A stretch of 64,000 nucleotides of DNA from Erysipelotrichaceae bacterium (GTDB lineage: Bacteria > Bacillota_I > Bacilli_A > Erysipelotrichales > Erysipelotrichaceae), in contig SVBJ01000001.1 in assembly GCA_015058955.1 (NCBI GenBank), forward strand, positions 117,268 to 181,267, written 5' to 3'. Shown here piece after piece: positions 15,480 to 24,263 of this stretch; position 1 is the first letter of the stretch; each line of letters starts with the position of its first letter. The notes below the pieces were generated by a model. It was given only the letters and a program-made list of their open reading frames with translations. It was not told where the DNA came from and did not search any database. A program made the position numbers and the translations under genes.

Positions 15480-15652
15480 TTCAACTAATTAATACTTTCC
15501 TGTTAATTCTTTTTTCATATCATCACTTTCAAAAAAGGATTATTTTCGCTTTTTCATGTTCTTTTTATTCAAAACAGCTCATATGCGTACAGCCGGACAT
15601 GATGAACATTTACTGTAAAAACCGTGAAAAAATATAAATAATCCAAATTGAC

Positions 15653-15681
15653 TTGAATTTAAGGGGCGACTCTGCTATTAT
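15653..15681 (+). promoter_or_regulatory. promoter of tRNA-Arg
   Basis: -35 TTGAAT (15653-15658), a 17-bp spacer and an extended -10 TGCTATTAT (hexamer 15676-15681). The overlapping TATAAT at 15679-15684 is an alternative -10. Transcription would begin about 5 nt before the mature tRNA. Confidence 0.7.
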
Positions 15682-15692
15682 AATTAGGCATT

Positions 15693-15769
<77 letters not shown>

Positions 15770-15779
15770 CTTGAAAAAC

Positions 15780-15802
15780 AAAGCCTCAATGAGGCTTTTC
15801 TT
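15780..15802 (+). terminator. terminator of tRNA-Arg
   Basis: AAAGCCTC (15780-15787), a 3-nt loop, then GAGGCTTT (15791-15798) followed by TCTTTT. Confidence 0.8.
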
Positions 15803-15893
15803 TTACATCGAACATGGATAAGTGAAATTTTGTTCCATTGAACGTTTTGAACCCAAAAATATCCTGCATACAGTTTTTTTAGCAAAATCAGTA

Positions 15894-15902
15894 TGTTATA
15901 AT
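15894..15902 (+). promoter_or_regulatory. extended -10 promoter of spx
   Basis: TGTTATAAT: TG at 15894-15895 and TATAAT at 15897-15902. A short leader with AGGAG (15911-15915) precedes the start codon. Confidence 0.65.
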
Positions 15903-15923
15903 TGTCACATAGGAGTGATGTCT

Positions 15924-16349
15924 GTGATAGTTATTTATACGTCTCCTGGATGTGCATCATGCCGTAAGGCCAAGCAGTGGCTGAAAGATCACCGCATTGA
16001 CTACACCGAAAAGAACATCTTTTCGACGATACTCAATGAAAAGGAAATAAAGTTCCTGCTGGAAAGAAGTGAAAACGGCACGGATGATATCATATCCAAG
16101 CGATCCAAAATCATTAAGGAATCAGGTGTAGACATTGATTCGATGAGCGTGAATCAGCTTATCCGTTTCATTCAGGATAATCCTTCAATTCTCAAAAGGC
16201 CAATCGTCATTAATGAGAAGAGTCTGATGATCGGGTATGATGATGAGGAAATCGGGGTATTTGTTCCAGCCCGGTTAAGAGGATTGACCCGCAGGGTTTG
16301 TAGCGAGTGTCCGGACTACCTGACATGTGCAAAGATTAGAGAGGCATAG
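15924..16349 (+). CDS. spx: Spx-family redox transcriptional regulator
   Basis: ArsC-like Spx proteins bind the RNA polymerase alpha C-terminal domain and redirect transcription in thiol stress. The GTG start at 15924 is preferred: AGGAG lies 8 nt upstream and it gives MIVIYTSPGCASCRKAKQWL, matching the Spx N-terminus with redox switch C10-x-x-C13. ATG 15918 is a second option. The ENGTDDIISKRSK segment and RPIVINEKSLMIGYDDEEI are conserved Spx blocks. At 141 aa it is about 10 residues longer than usual because the tail has three extra cysteines (C126, C129, C135). A terminator covers its stop. Confidence 0.92.
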   Translation: MIVIYTSPGCASCRKAKQWLKDHRIDYTEKNIFSTILNEKEIKFLLERSENGTDDIISKRSKIIKESGVDIDSMSVNQLIRFIQDNPSILKRPIVINEKSLMIGYDDEEIGVFVPARLRGLTRRVCSECPDYLTCAKIREA

Positions 16350-16360
16350 CCTCTTTTTTC
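16338..16360 (+). terminator. terminator of spx
   Basis: AGAGGC (16340-16345), loop ATA, GCCTCT (16349-16354), then TTTTT. The stop codon of spx is in the hairpin, and the mnmA promoter begins immediately after the U-run. Confidence 0.85.
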
Positions 16361-16361
16361 G

Positions 16362-16370
16362 TGATATACT
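16362..16370 (+). promoter_or_regulatory. extended -10 promoter of mnmA, leaderless configuration
   Basis: TGATATACT (TG 16362-16363, hexamer 16365-16370), then exactly six bases (TAACGT) and the ATG of mnmA. No ribosome-binding site fits between, so the transcript should start at the start codon. Confidence 0.65.
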
Positions 16371-16376
16371 TAACGT

Positions 16377-17513
16377 ATGAAAATACTGGTAGGCTTATCC
16401 GGCGGCGTTGACAGTGCAGTAGCCGCATATCTTCTGAAACAGCAGGGTCACGAGGTGACCGGGGCTTTCATGCGCAACTGGGACAGCGCTGCCAACAATG
16501 ACTTTCTGGGCAACCCGACTCTGGATGATGACATCTGTCCGCAAGAGCGGGATTACAATGATGCCAGAAAGGTAGCCCGGGCTTTGGATATTCCGCTGTT
16601 ACGAGTGGATTTCATCAGGGAATACTGGGATGATGTCTTCATGCAGTTTCTGAGTGAATACAAAAAGGGCAGGACTCCCAATCCGGACATTCTGTGCAAC
16701 AAGTACATCAAGTTTGATGCCTTTTTCAAATTCGCCGCTTCCCAGGGCTTTGAGAACGTGGCGACCGGCCACTATGCCAAGGTCATTCATAATGAAGACG
16801 GTTCACTGCTGCTGAAGGCTGATGACCGCAATAAGGATCAGTCCTATTTCCTGGCTCAGGTCAACCGCAGAATGTTTGATCACAGCTATTTCCCATTGGG
16901 AGATATCGACAAGCCGGAAGTCAGAAGAATAGCCAGAGAACTGAATCTGGCGGTAGCCGAAAAGAAGGATTCAACCGGAATCTGCTTCATCGGGGAAAGA
17001 GATTTCAAGAAGTTTCTGCAGAATTACCTGCCGGCTAAGGACGGCAACATGATAGATGTCAACACCGGAAAGATCATGGGCATTCATAACGGTGTACTTT
17101 ACTATACAATTGGCCAGCGCAAGGGACTTGGTATCGGAGGCGATCAGGGAAGATGGTTTGTTGTCGGCAAGAATGTTGAAAAAAACGAACTGTATGTCGC
17201 CAATAATGCTTCAAAGTTCTGGCTGGAATCTGACAGCTGTCTGGTATCAGGTGTCAACTGGCTTAAGGACGTGACTTTCCCGGTGACGGGATGTGCCAAA
17301 TTCAGATACCGCCAACAGGATAATCCGGTCAGCATTGAACCGTATGGGGATAATCTGTATCTGGTCAGATACCCGCAGATGGTCGCTTCGGTTACACCAG
17401 GTCAGCAGGCTGTCTTCTATGACGGTGACATCTGTCTGGGTGGCGGTGTCATAGAAAAGACTTTCCTGGATGGCAGGGATCATGAGGAAGTCATAGAGGA
17501 ACTGGTAAGATGA
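16377..17513 (+). CDS. mnmA: tRNA-specific 2-thiouridylase MnmA
   Basis: MnmA thiolates U34 of Lys, Glu and Gln tRNAs with sulfur relayed from a cysteine desulfurase. The 378-aa protein has the ATP-pyrophosphatase P-loop GLSGGVDSAVAA (6-17), the two catalytic cysteines C107 (PDILCNKY) and C203 (STGICFIGE), the GHYAK segment and the C-terminal beta-barrel. The start is fixed by the family (MKILVGLSGGVDS) although no ribosome-binding site precedes it. The CPBP protease gene overlaps its stop by 4 bp. Confidence 0.96.
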   Translation: MKILVGLSGGVDSAVAAYLLKQQGHEVTGAFMRNWDSAANNDFLGNPTLDDDICPQERDYNDARKVARALDIPLLRVDFIREYWDDVFMQFLSEYKKGRTPNPDILCNKYIKFDAFFKFAASQGFENVATGHYAKVIHNEDGSLLLKADDRNKDQSYFLAQVNRRMFDHSYFPLGDIDKPEVRRIARELNLAVAEKKDSTGICFIGERDFKKFLQNYLPAKDGNMIDVNTGKIMGIHNGVLYYTIGQRKGLGIGGDQGRWFVVGKNVEKNELYVANNASKFWLESDSCLVSGVNWLKDVTFPVTGCAKFRYRQQDNPVSIEPYGDNLYLVRYPQMVASVTPGQQAVFYDGDICLGGGVIEKTFLDGRDHEEVIEELVR

Positions 17514-18199
17514 AGAAACAGGAAAATACTCTAAGTGTGCCGGTTGCCCTTTGGCTGGTGATCAACTATCTGGCCGGCTATACATTTCTCTATCCGACGC
17601 TGATTGACTGGATCTGTAACAGCACTGATATTTCCGTTACCATGGAGAATGTCCTGAAGACGGCTGTATATGTCTTTGTCTTTGTGACGACCGTGGTACC
17701 GTCCCGCAAACTGCTGCGTTATGGCTGGGAAAGACTGACGGATTCCTTTGGAAAGTGTGTGGGTCAGATCGTCAGATCACAGCTTTTCATCATTGCCCTG
17801 GGGGCAGGGATCTCGGCGATACTGGTAAGATTCGGACTGACGACCAGTCGGAATCAGCAGCGGGTCAATTCTCTCGTGCAGAAAAACCGTTTTTACTATA
17901 CGTTAATGGCTGTCGTGTTTGCTCCTTTTGTGGAAGAACTGGTTTTCAGAGGAGCGATCTTCAACAGCTTCCGTGTTCGAAACAGAAAGGCTCTGGGATA
18001 TTTCATCTCGGCCTTTGTCTTTGGATTCATTCATGTCATGGGTTCGTTTTTTGCCGGTGATTACCGGGACTGTCTGTTCATATTTGTCTACGGTGGGCTG
18101 GGCATGGTACTGGCCTATGTATGTGACCGTACTGATTCCATCTACTGCAGCATCCTGTTGCACATGCTGAACAATGCCATCAGCTTACTGGGAGTTTAA
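17510..18199 (+). CDS. CPBP (Abi/CAAX) family intramembrane metalloprotease
   Basis: The 229-aa protein has about six or seven membrane helices and the three CPBP motifs: VEELVFRGAIF (Glu142, Glu143, Arg147), FGFIHVMGS (His175) and HMLNNAISLLG near the end. Members cleave prenylated or membrane substrates in eukaryotes; bacterial members serve in bacteriocin immunity and related roles. It overlaps mnmA by 4 bp and abuts recD2, which suggests co-expression rather than a bacteriocin locus. Confidence 0.88.
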   Translation: MKKQENTLSVPVALWLVINYLAGYTFLYPTLIDWICNSTDISVTMENVLKTAVYVFVFVTTVVPSRKLLRYGWERLTDSFGKCVGQIVRSQLFIIALGAGISAILVRFGLTTSRNQQRVNSLVQKNRFYYTLMAVVFAPFVEELVFRGAIFNSFRVRNRKALGYFISAFVFGFIHVMGSFFAGDYRDCLFIFVYGGLGMVLAYVCDRTDSIYCSILLHMLNNAISLLGV

Positions 18200-20377
18200 A
18201 TGGAGATCACCGGGACTTTTACTCAGATAAGATTCAGAGGGGAAAGCGGCTACGTTGTAGCCTATTTTTACATTCCCGAGGAAAGAGATGAGATCGTCAC
18301 TGTTGGCTACATGCCGGAGATCCAGGAGGAATTTACTTATAAGCTGACCGGCAAGTACGTGGAGAATGCCAATTACGGCCATCAGTTTGAAGTGGAAACC
18401 GTTCAGAAGATCGAAGATGAGAAAAGCCTGATCAAGACCTTTTCAGGGCCTTTCTTCAAGGGTATCGGGGAAAAGACCGCTACTAAGATAGTAAAGCATT
18501 ATGGCATCAATGTCATAAAGATGATAAAGGATGATCCTGATTCACTTGATGAAGTGGAAGGTCTTAAGCCAAAGCAGAAGGAAGCCATTCTGGAAGGACT
18601 TAAGAACGTGGAGACTGATGAAGCCTATTTCATGCTGGCATCAGTGGTTTCACCGCGCATTGCCGTCAAGTCAAAAACCTATTATGAAAAGCGTACGCCA
18701 GTAAAAAGGACTCTTGGAGAAGTCTTTGAAGAGAATCCTTACCGTATTTACTATGACATCAACGGTGCTTCCTTACTGTCAGTTGATAAGCTGGCCCTTT
18801 CCTTAGGGGTTGAAAAGGACGACATGCGCCGTATTACGGCCTATGCCGACAGAGTGATAAAGGACAGGACCTTCAGACTGAAGGACAGCTACCTCACCGA
18901 CGGTTATTACCGTAAGGCTCTGATGGAAGAAGTAGGCATCGATGAGTTCACCTATGATCTGGTTATAAAGGAACTGGTCAGGGAAAAGAGGATCGCCCTG
19001 GAAGAGGACCGCATCTATCCGATTGAACAGTATGAGGCTGAACATTACATTGCCGGTTTTCTGGCCACTTTCCCGGCTGAAAGCTTTGACAGGGTAGAAA
19101 AGCAGGATATTGACGAGATGCTGGCGCTGGTTGAGGAAAGGATGGGCATAACCTATCAGGACCGCCAGAGAGAAGCGGTGGAAAGCTTTTTTGAGGAAGA
19201 CCTGCTGATTCTGACCGGTGGTCCCGGTACCGGTAAGACGACCATTGTCAAGGGCATGGTACAGTTATGCACCAAGCTTTTCCCACAATACAGCATTGCC
19301 TTGTGTGCCCCAACCGGAAGAGCCAGCAAGCGATTGCGCCAGTTAAGCGACAAGGATGCCAAGACCATCCATTCGTTACTGGGCTGGGACATTGAGATAA
19401 ATGAATTCAAGGTCAATGAAGATGAACCGTTAGGTGCGGATTTACTGATAATCGATGAGTTTTCAATGGTTGACCAGCTGCTGTTTGCCAATCTGCTAAG
19501 AGCGTGCCGCTTTGTCAAGAAGATCGTCATCATCGGTGATGCCGAACAGCTGCCGCCGGTAAGCATCGGCAACGTGCTGCAGAATCTGATCGATACCAAT
19601 CTCTTCAAGGTCGTCAGACTGGAAAAGATCTACCGTCAGAAGGAAGGCAGCGACATCATTCAGCTGGCCTATGACATCAAGCATGATCAGTGCACTGATC
19701 TGCTCCCGGGCAACGACATCGGAGTGATCGAGTGCGGGATACCGCAGATAAAGGATGCCCTGGTAAAGGTGGTCGAGAAGGCCTTACAGCGCTATAAAAG
19801 CATTGAGGAAGGCTATCAGAACGTTCAGGTCATCGTACCGCAATACCGTACGGTCAACGGCATTGATGAACTTAATGCCGTATTGCAGGAAGCCTTTAAC
19901 CCGGCCAGCCGCTTCAAGAAGGAGATAAAGATCGGCCGCAATATCTACCGCGAAGGGGATAAGATCATGCATCTGCGCAATAATTCCCAGCGGGAAGTTT
20001 ATAATGGAGACATCGGCATATTAAGGGAGATCATTCCGGCTAAGGAATCACCGACTGACAAGGATATCATAATTGTCGACTATGAAGGTACGGAACTGGA
20101 ATACAGCAGGGATGACGGGGATACCTTTACCCATGCCTACTGCATGTCCGTTCATAAGTCACAGGGCTGTGAATATCCGATCGTCATCTTCGTTTCCTCC
20201 CAGGAATACAGCCCGCTGTTAATGCGCAAGAGACTTGTCTATACCGCCGTAACCAGAGCCAGCCGTTCGCTGGTGATCATCGGCAATAAGAATACCTTCC
20301 TGCGTTCGCTGACCAGAAAGGAAAAGGAAAATCAGAACACTACCCTCAAGGAGAGACTTTTAGCCCTTTTAGGGTAG
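18200..20377 (+). CDS. recD2: ATP-dependent 5'-3' DNA helicase RecD2
   Basis: 725-aa SF1B helicase of the RecD2 (RecD-like without RecBC) type, involved in DNA repair and replication-fork maintenance. The long N-terminal extension (about 1-310) contains helix-hairpin-helix-like segments (FKGIGEKTATKIVKHYG), then Walker A LTGGPGTGKTT (about 338-348), ALCAPTGRASKRL, Walker B LLIIDEFSMVD, GDAEQLPPV (motif III) and the C-terminal SVHKSQGCEYPIV / YTAVTRAS motifs V-VI. It starts directly at the end of the CPBP gene (ATG after TTTAA). Confidence 0.95.
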   Translation: MEITGTFTQIRFRGESGYVVAYFYIPEERDEIVTVGYMPEIQEEFTYKLTGKYVENANYGHQFEVETVQKIEDEKSLIKTFSGPFFKGIGEKTATKIVKHYGINVIKMIKDDPDSLDEVEGLKPKQKEAILEGLKNVETDEAYFMLASVVSPRIAVKSKTYYEKRTPVKRTLGEVFEENPYRIYYDINGASLLSVDKLALSLGVEKDDMRRITAYADRVIKDRTFRLKDSYLTDGYYRKALMEEVGIDEFTYDLVIKELVREKRIALEEDRIYPIEQYEAEHYIAGFLATFPAESFDRVEKQDIDEMLALVEERMGITYQDRQREAVESFFEEDLLILTGGPGTGKTTIVKGMVQLCTKLFPQYSIALCAPTGRASKRLRQLSDKDAKTIHSLLGWDIEINEFKVNEDEPLGADLLIIDEFSMVDQLLFANLLRACRFVKKIVIIGDAEQLPPVSIGNVLQNLIDTNLFKVVRLEKIYRQKEGSDIIQLAYDIKHDQCTDLLPGNDIGVIECGIPQIKDALVKVVEKALQRYKSIEEGYQNVQVIVPQYRTVNGIDELNAVLQEAFNPASRFKKEIKIGRNIYREGDKIMHLRNNSQREVYNGDIGILREIIPAKESPTDKDIIIVDYEGTELEYSRDDGDTFTHAYCMSVHKSQGCEYPIVIFVSSQEYSPLLMRKRLVYTAVTRASRSLVIIGNKNTFLRSLTRKEKENQNTTLKERLLALLG

Positions 20378-20404
20378 TTTTTACTATATTTATTTTATTT
20401 ATTG

Positions 20405-20413
20405 TGCTAGAAT
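20405..20413 (+). promoter_or_regulatory. extended -10 promoter of the alaS T-box leader
   Basis: TGCTAGAAT (TG 20405-20406, hexamer 20408-20413), identical to the trpS leader -10. The mRNA would start near 20420. Confidence 0.65.
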
Positions 20414-20417
20414 AGTT

Positions 20418-20632
20418 CAGTAAAGCGAAAATCAGAACCAGTAAATGGGGAAATCATCCAGAGAGGCAGTGGCCGGTGCGAACTGTCTGAGGAACTCATT
20501 GAAGCTATCTGATCAGTGCAGTGTAAACACTGACGTATCTCTGCGTTAAGGATAATTAAGGTGCACATTTATATGTGAATCAGGATGGTACCGCGGTTTT
20601 TCGTTCCTGTGTTTATGCAGGATTTTTTTATG
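20418..20632 (+). promoter_or_regulatory. T-box riboswitch leader of alaS
   Basis: The leader contains a Stem I distal loop (GGTGCGAAC at about 20475), a specifier GCT (Ala) at 20504-20506 in a GAA-GCT-A context, and the T-box core TGGTACCGCG (20586-20595). CAGGA (20581-20585) can pair with TCCTG (20605-20609) as antiterminator, while the same TCCTG pairs with CAGGA (20618-20622) plus seven U as terminator. This is a textbook competing pair; uncharged tRNA-Ala should favour read-through. Confidence 0.93.
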
Positions 20633-20645
20633 GGAGGAATAGATT

Positions 20646-23267
20646 ATGAAACAGCTGACAAGTGATCAGATCAGAAGAATGTTCTTACAGTATTTTGAAG
20701 AGAGAGGCCACATGATTGAACCGGGAGCTTCACTGATCCCGCACAATGACCCGACTCTGTTATGGATCAACGCCGGAGTTGCGGCTCTGAAGAAGTATTT
20801 TGACGGCACGGAAAAGCCAAAGAACAAGCGCATTACCAATGCTCAGAAGTCCATCAGGACCAATGACATTGAAAATGTCGGCAAGACAGCCCGTCACCAT
20901 ACGTTCTTTGAGATGCTGGGCAACTTCTCAATCGGTGACTACTTCAAGAAGGAAGCCATTCCTTTTGCCTGGCATTTCCTGACTGACCCTGAGTGGATGG
21001 GGTTTGACAAGGACAGACTGTATGTAACTGTATACATCGATGACGCTGAAGCCTATGACATCTGGACGAAGGTCTGCGGTGTTTCACCTAGCCATATTCT
21101 GAAGACTCCTAACAACTTCTGGGAAATCGGTTCCGGTCCGTGCGGCCCTGATACCGAGATCTTCTATGACCGCGGGGAAGGCTTTGACCCTCAGCATCTG
21201 GGTGAAAAGCTCTTCTTTGAAGAACTGGAAAATGACCGTTACATCGAAATATGGAACGTTGTCTTCTCCCAGTTTAACTCTGAGGAAGGCGTAGACCGCA
21301 AGGACTATAAGGAACTGCCGCAGAAGAACATCGATACCGGCATGGGTCTGGAAAGACTGGTCTGCATCGTTCAGGGTGGGGAAACCAACTTTGACACCGA
21401 TTTGTTCCTGCCTGTCATCAGAGAAGTTGAAAAGATGACTTCCAAGAAGTATGAAGGTGCCAACAAGATGGCCTACAGAGTCATTGCCGACCATATCAGA
21501 ACCGTTACCTTTGCCTTAGCCGACGGTGCCGTATTCTCCAATGAAGGGCGCGGCTACATCTTAAGAAGAGTCTTAAGAAGAGCAGTCAGATACGGCAAGA
21601 GCCTGGACATCAAGGGTGCTTACATGTACAAGCTGGTTAAGATCGTCGCTGACAACATGAAAGACTATTATCCTTATCTGCAGGGTAAGGTTGAATACAT
21701 TGAAAAGCTGGTCAAGGCTGAGGAAGAAAGATTCCAGACAACTCTTAACGAGGGTGAAAAGATCCTCAACGAAGTACTGGCATCTGCCCAGGATAAAGTT
21801 CTTCCGGGTGAAGTTGTCTTCAAGCTTTATGATACTTTCGGATTCCCGCTGGAACTGACCAGGGAGATCGCCGAAGACAGAGGCTTCGCCATTGATCAGG
21901 CCGGCTTCGACAGAGAAATGGCTGCTCAGAGACAGAGAGCCAGAGATGCCAGAAGCGATGAACAGTCAATGTCCGCTCAGGCTGAAGACCTGATGAACTT
22001 CACTGAACCAAGTGAATTCCTCGGCTACAGCGTCATGGAAAACCATGGCAAGGTCATCGGTCTGTTTAAAAACGGCGTCAGAGTTGATCAGATAAGCGAT
22101 GAGGGTGACATCATCATGGATAAGACCTGTTTCTATGCTGAAAGCGGCGGACAGATCTGGGATACCGGTGTCATTCAGAATGAAAATACCGTCTTAAAGG
22201 TCACTAAGGTCATCAAGGCTCCTTTAAAGCAGCCGTTACATCATGTGATAGTTGAAAAGGGTGCCGTCAGCATTGACGATGAATTTGACCTGGCCATCAA
22301 CAAGGAAGACAGAAAGAGAATCAGAGCCAATCACTCCAGTCTGCACCTGCTGCAGTCGGCCTTAAGAGAAGTGATCGGTGATCATGTCCATCAGGCTGGT
22401 TCCTTTGTCGGACCGCAGTACGGACGTTTTGACTTCACTCATTATGAAAAGGTTTCACCTGAACAGCTCAAAAAGATTGAACGGATCGTCAACGGCTACA
22501 TCGCCGATGCCTATCCGGTAGTTACTGACATCATGGATCTGGAAGAAGCCAAGAATTCGGGTGCCATGGCTCTGTTTGATGAAAAGTACGATGACAAGGT
22601 CAGAGTCGTTACCATGGGAAGTGCTTCCAAGGAATTATGCGGCGGTACGCATGTTGCCAATACCGCTGAGATCGGAGTCTTCAAGATCGTCTCTGAGGAA
22701 TCCATCGGTTCCGGCATCAGACGTATCACTTCCAAGACCTCATTAGGCGCTTATGAAGAATACAGAAGCCAGGAAGAGACCCTGGAAGAAATGGCCAAGG
22801 CTCTCAAGATCACTTCCATCGGTTCAGTCAAGGAGAAGGTCCTCCAGCTGATCGCCGATAACGGTGAACTTAACAGAACCATCGGTCAGCTCAAGAGTCA
22901 GCTGGCAGCTGCTCAGAGCTCTGAAATGCTGGCTCAGGCTGAAGACATCAACGGTCTGAATGTATTGATCAGAAAGGTTGACGGCAGCGGTGAAGAAGTC
23001 AGAAAACTGGCCGAATCCGTCAGAGACAAGCTGAATGACAGTGCTGTTCTGCTCTACAGCACAGCCAATGACAAGGCCGTATTCGTCGGTGCTGCTTCCA
23101 AGGCAGCCATCGCCAGAGGCATTACAGCCAGTGCCTTAGTCAAGACAGCAGCCGTAGCGTGTGGCGGTAATGGTGGCGGACGTCCGGACATTGCCAGTGC
23201 CGGCGGCAAGGATATTTCCAAGCTGAATGAGGCCATAGCAGCAGTAAGGAAGTTAATCGAAAGTTAA
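20646..23267 (+). CDS. alaS: alanine--tRNA ligase
   Basis: 873-aa AlaRS, normal full length. N-terminal class II catalytic core (FEERGHMIEPGASLIPHNDPTLLWINAG; HHTFFEMLGNFSIGDYF), tRNA-recognition domain, then the editing domain with its zinc motif: NHSSLHLLQSAL (H-x3-H) and ELCGGTHV (C-x3-H), followed by the glycine-rich C-Ala domain (GGNGGGRPDIASAGG). The usual editing-site NHTATHLL reads NHSSLHLL, keeping both histidines. GGGAGG ribosome-binding site; controlled by the upstream T-box. Confidence 0.97.
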   Translation: MKQLTSDQIRRMFLQYFEERGHMIEPGASLIPHNDPTLLWINAGVAALKKYFDGTEKPKNKRITNAQKSIRTNDIENVGKTARHHTFFEMLGNFSIGDYFKKEAIPFAWHFLTDPEWMGFDKDRLYVTVYIDDAEAYDIWTKVCGVSPSHILKTPNNFWEIGSGPCGPDTEIFYDRGEGFDPQHLGEKLFFEELENDRYIEIWNVVFSQFNSEEGVDRKDYKELPQKNIDTGMGLERLVCIVQGGETNFDTDLFLPVIREVEKMTSKKYEGANKMAYRVIADHIRTVTFALADGAVFSNEGRGYILRRVLRRAVRYGKSLDIKGAYMYKLVKIVADNMKDYYPYLQGKVEYIEKLVKAEEERFQTTLNEGEKILNEVLASAQDKVLPGEVVFKLYDTFGFPLELTREIAEDRGFAIDQAGFDREMAAQRQRARDARSDEQSMSAQAEDLMNFTEPSEFLGYSVMENHGKVIGLFKNGVRVDQISDEGDIIMDKTCFYAESGGQIWDTGVIQNENTVLKVTKVIKAPLKQPLHHVIVEKGAVSIDDEFDLAINKEDRKRIRANHSSLHLLQSALREVIGDHVHQAGSFVGPQYGRFDFTHYEKVSPEQLKKIERIVNGYIADAYPVVTDIMDLEEAKNSGAMALFDEKYDDKVRVVTMGSASKELCGGTHVANTAEIGVFKIVSEESIGSGIRRITSKTSLGAYEEYRSQEETLEEMAKALKITSIGSVKEKVLQLIADNGELNRTIGQLKSQLAAAQSSEMLAQAEDINGLNVLIRKVDGSGEEVRKLAESVRDKLNDSAVLLYSTANDKAVFVGAASKAAIARGITASALVKTAAVACGGNGGGRPDIASAGGKDISKLNEAIAAVRKLIES

Positions 23268-23328
23268 GTCTTTAGCCACTTTAACTTTATAAACTTATAC
23301 AGTAAAATATAAAAAAGGAGGGTGAATT

Positions 23329-23589
23329 ATGCCAGATAATAACACCAGCACAAGAGTATTTGATACAGAAGAATTCCAGAGAGAGAACATCAGACTGGTA
23401 ATGCGTACTGTCTACAATGCCTTAACGGAACGTGGTTACAACGCTCAGATTCAGATCGTTGGCTATCTGATTACTAATGACCCTGCATACATCTCTAACT
23501 ACAAGGGTGCCAGAACACTGATTCAGACCATTGACAGAGATGAGATTTTAAAAGAACTGGTAGGATCGTATTTAGGTAAGGATGAATAA
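23329..23589 (+). CDS. ireB: IreB-family regulatory protein (UPF0297)
   Basis: 86-aa small protein of the DUF965/IreB family. In enterococci IreB is a substrate of the IreK Ser/Thr kinase and affects cephalosporin tolerance. Visible landmarks: STRVFDTEEF near the N-terminus (with the phosphorylatable Thr), YNALTERGYNAQIQIVGYLITNDPAYI and the ending EILKELVGSYL. AAAAAGGAGGGTG ribosome-binding site. It overlaps ruvX by 8 bp, the order that is conserved in Bacillota downstream of alaS. Confidence 0.93.
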   Translation: MPDNNTSTRVFDTEEFQRENIRLVMRTVYNALTERGYNAQIQIVGYLITNDPAYISNYKGARTLIQTIDRDEILKELVGSYLGKDE

Positions 23590-24001
23590 GGTAATGGGAC
23601 TTGACCTGGGAGCCAGGACCTGCGGTGTGGCCTTAAGCGACATCATGGGAATGATTGCCTCCCCGGTTGAAACGATCCGCTTTGCGGAAGACGACTATGA
23701 AACAGCCTGCGGCAGGGTTGTGGAGTTGATCAAAGCCAACAATGTCAAAAAGGTTGTTTTAGGACTGCCTAAGCATATGAACGGCGATGTCGGTGTCAGA
23801 GGCGAGATCTCCATTAAGTTTAAGGAGATGCTTCTGGAAAAGGCGGATGTGGAAGTGATCCTGTGGGATGAAAGACTGACCACGGTATCAGCTCAGAAGA
23901 GCATGATAGCTTCCAACATGAACCGTAAGAAAAGACATCGGATGGTGGATACGATGGCCGCTGTGATCATCCTGCAGGGCTATCTGGATTCCACTTATTA
24001 A
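23582..24001 (+). CDS. ruvX: RuvX/YqgF family nuclease
   Basis: 139-aa RNase H-fold protein: VMGLDLGARTCGVALSD at the N-terminus (catalytic Asp), VVLGLPKHMNGDVGVR, ILWDERLTTVSA (acidic pair) and the C-terminal MVDTMAAVIILQGYLD with another conserved Asp. The family acts in 16S rRNA 5'-end processing and was also named a putative Holliday junction resolvase. The start overlaps the end of ireB. Confidence 0.94.
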   Translation: MNKVMGLDLGARTCGVALSDIMGMIASPVETIRFAEDDYETACGRVVELIKANNVKKVVLGLPKHMNGDVGVRGEISIKFKEMLLEKADVEVILWDERLTTVSAQKSMIASNMNRKKRHRMVDTMAAVIILQGYLDSTY

Positions 24002-24011
24002 GGAGATTGAA

Positions 24012-24263
24012 ATGGACACAAATAAACTGTTTGTTACCACAGACGACGGACAGGAAAAGGAAATGGAAATACTCTTCACCTTTGACAGCGATGAGTATGG
24101 AAAATCCTACGTCCTGTTCTTCGATCCTCAGGATCGGGAAGGAACGGTATTTGCCATGTCATATGATGATGACGGCAATCTGAACCAGGTCGAAACTGAA
24201 GAAGAGTGGGCAATGATTGAAGAAGTATTTGAGGGTTATCAGGATGGCATCGAAAAAGAGTAA
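24012..24263 (+). CDS. DUF1292 (YrzB-like) family protein
   Basis: 83-aa acidic protein with the DUF1292 pattern: KLFVTTDDGQEKEMEILFTFDSDEYGKSYVLFF and EEEWAMIEEVF. Function unknown; it is conserved next to ireB and ruvX in Bacillota. AAGGAG 5 nt before the ATG. The mltG start lies 20 bp inside its 3' end. Confidence 0.9.
   Translation: MDTNKLFVTTDDGQEKEMEILFTFDSDEYGKSYVLFFDPQDREGTVFAMSYDDDGNLNQVETEEEWAMIEEVFEGYQDGIEKE

Noticed and set aside
15480..15652. Possible additional gene between the small acidic gene and tRNA-Arg
   Set aside because: Only A/T-rich sequence with short frames; no ribosome-binding site plus conserved frame could be found.
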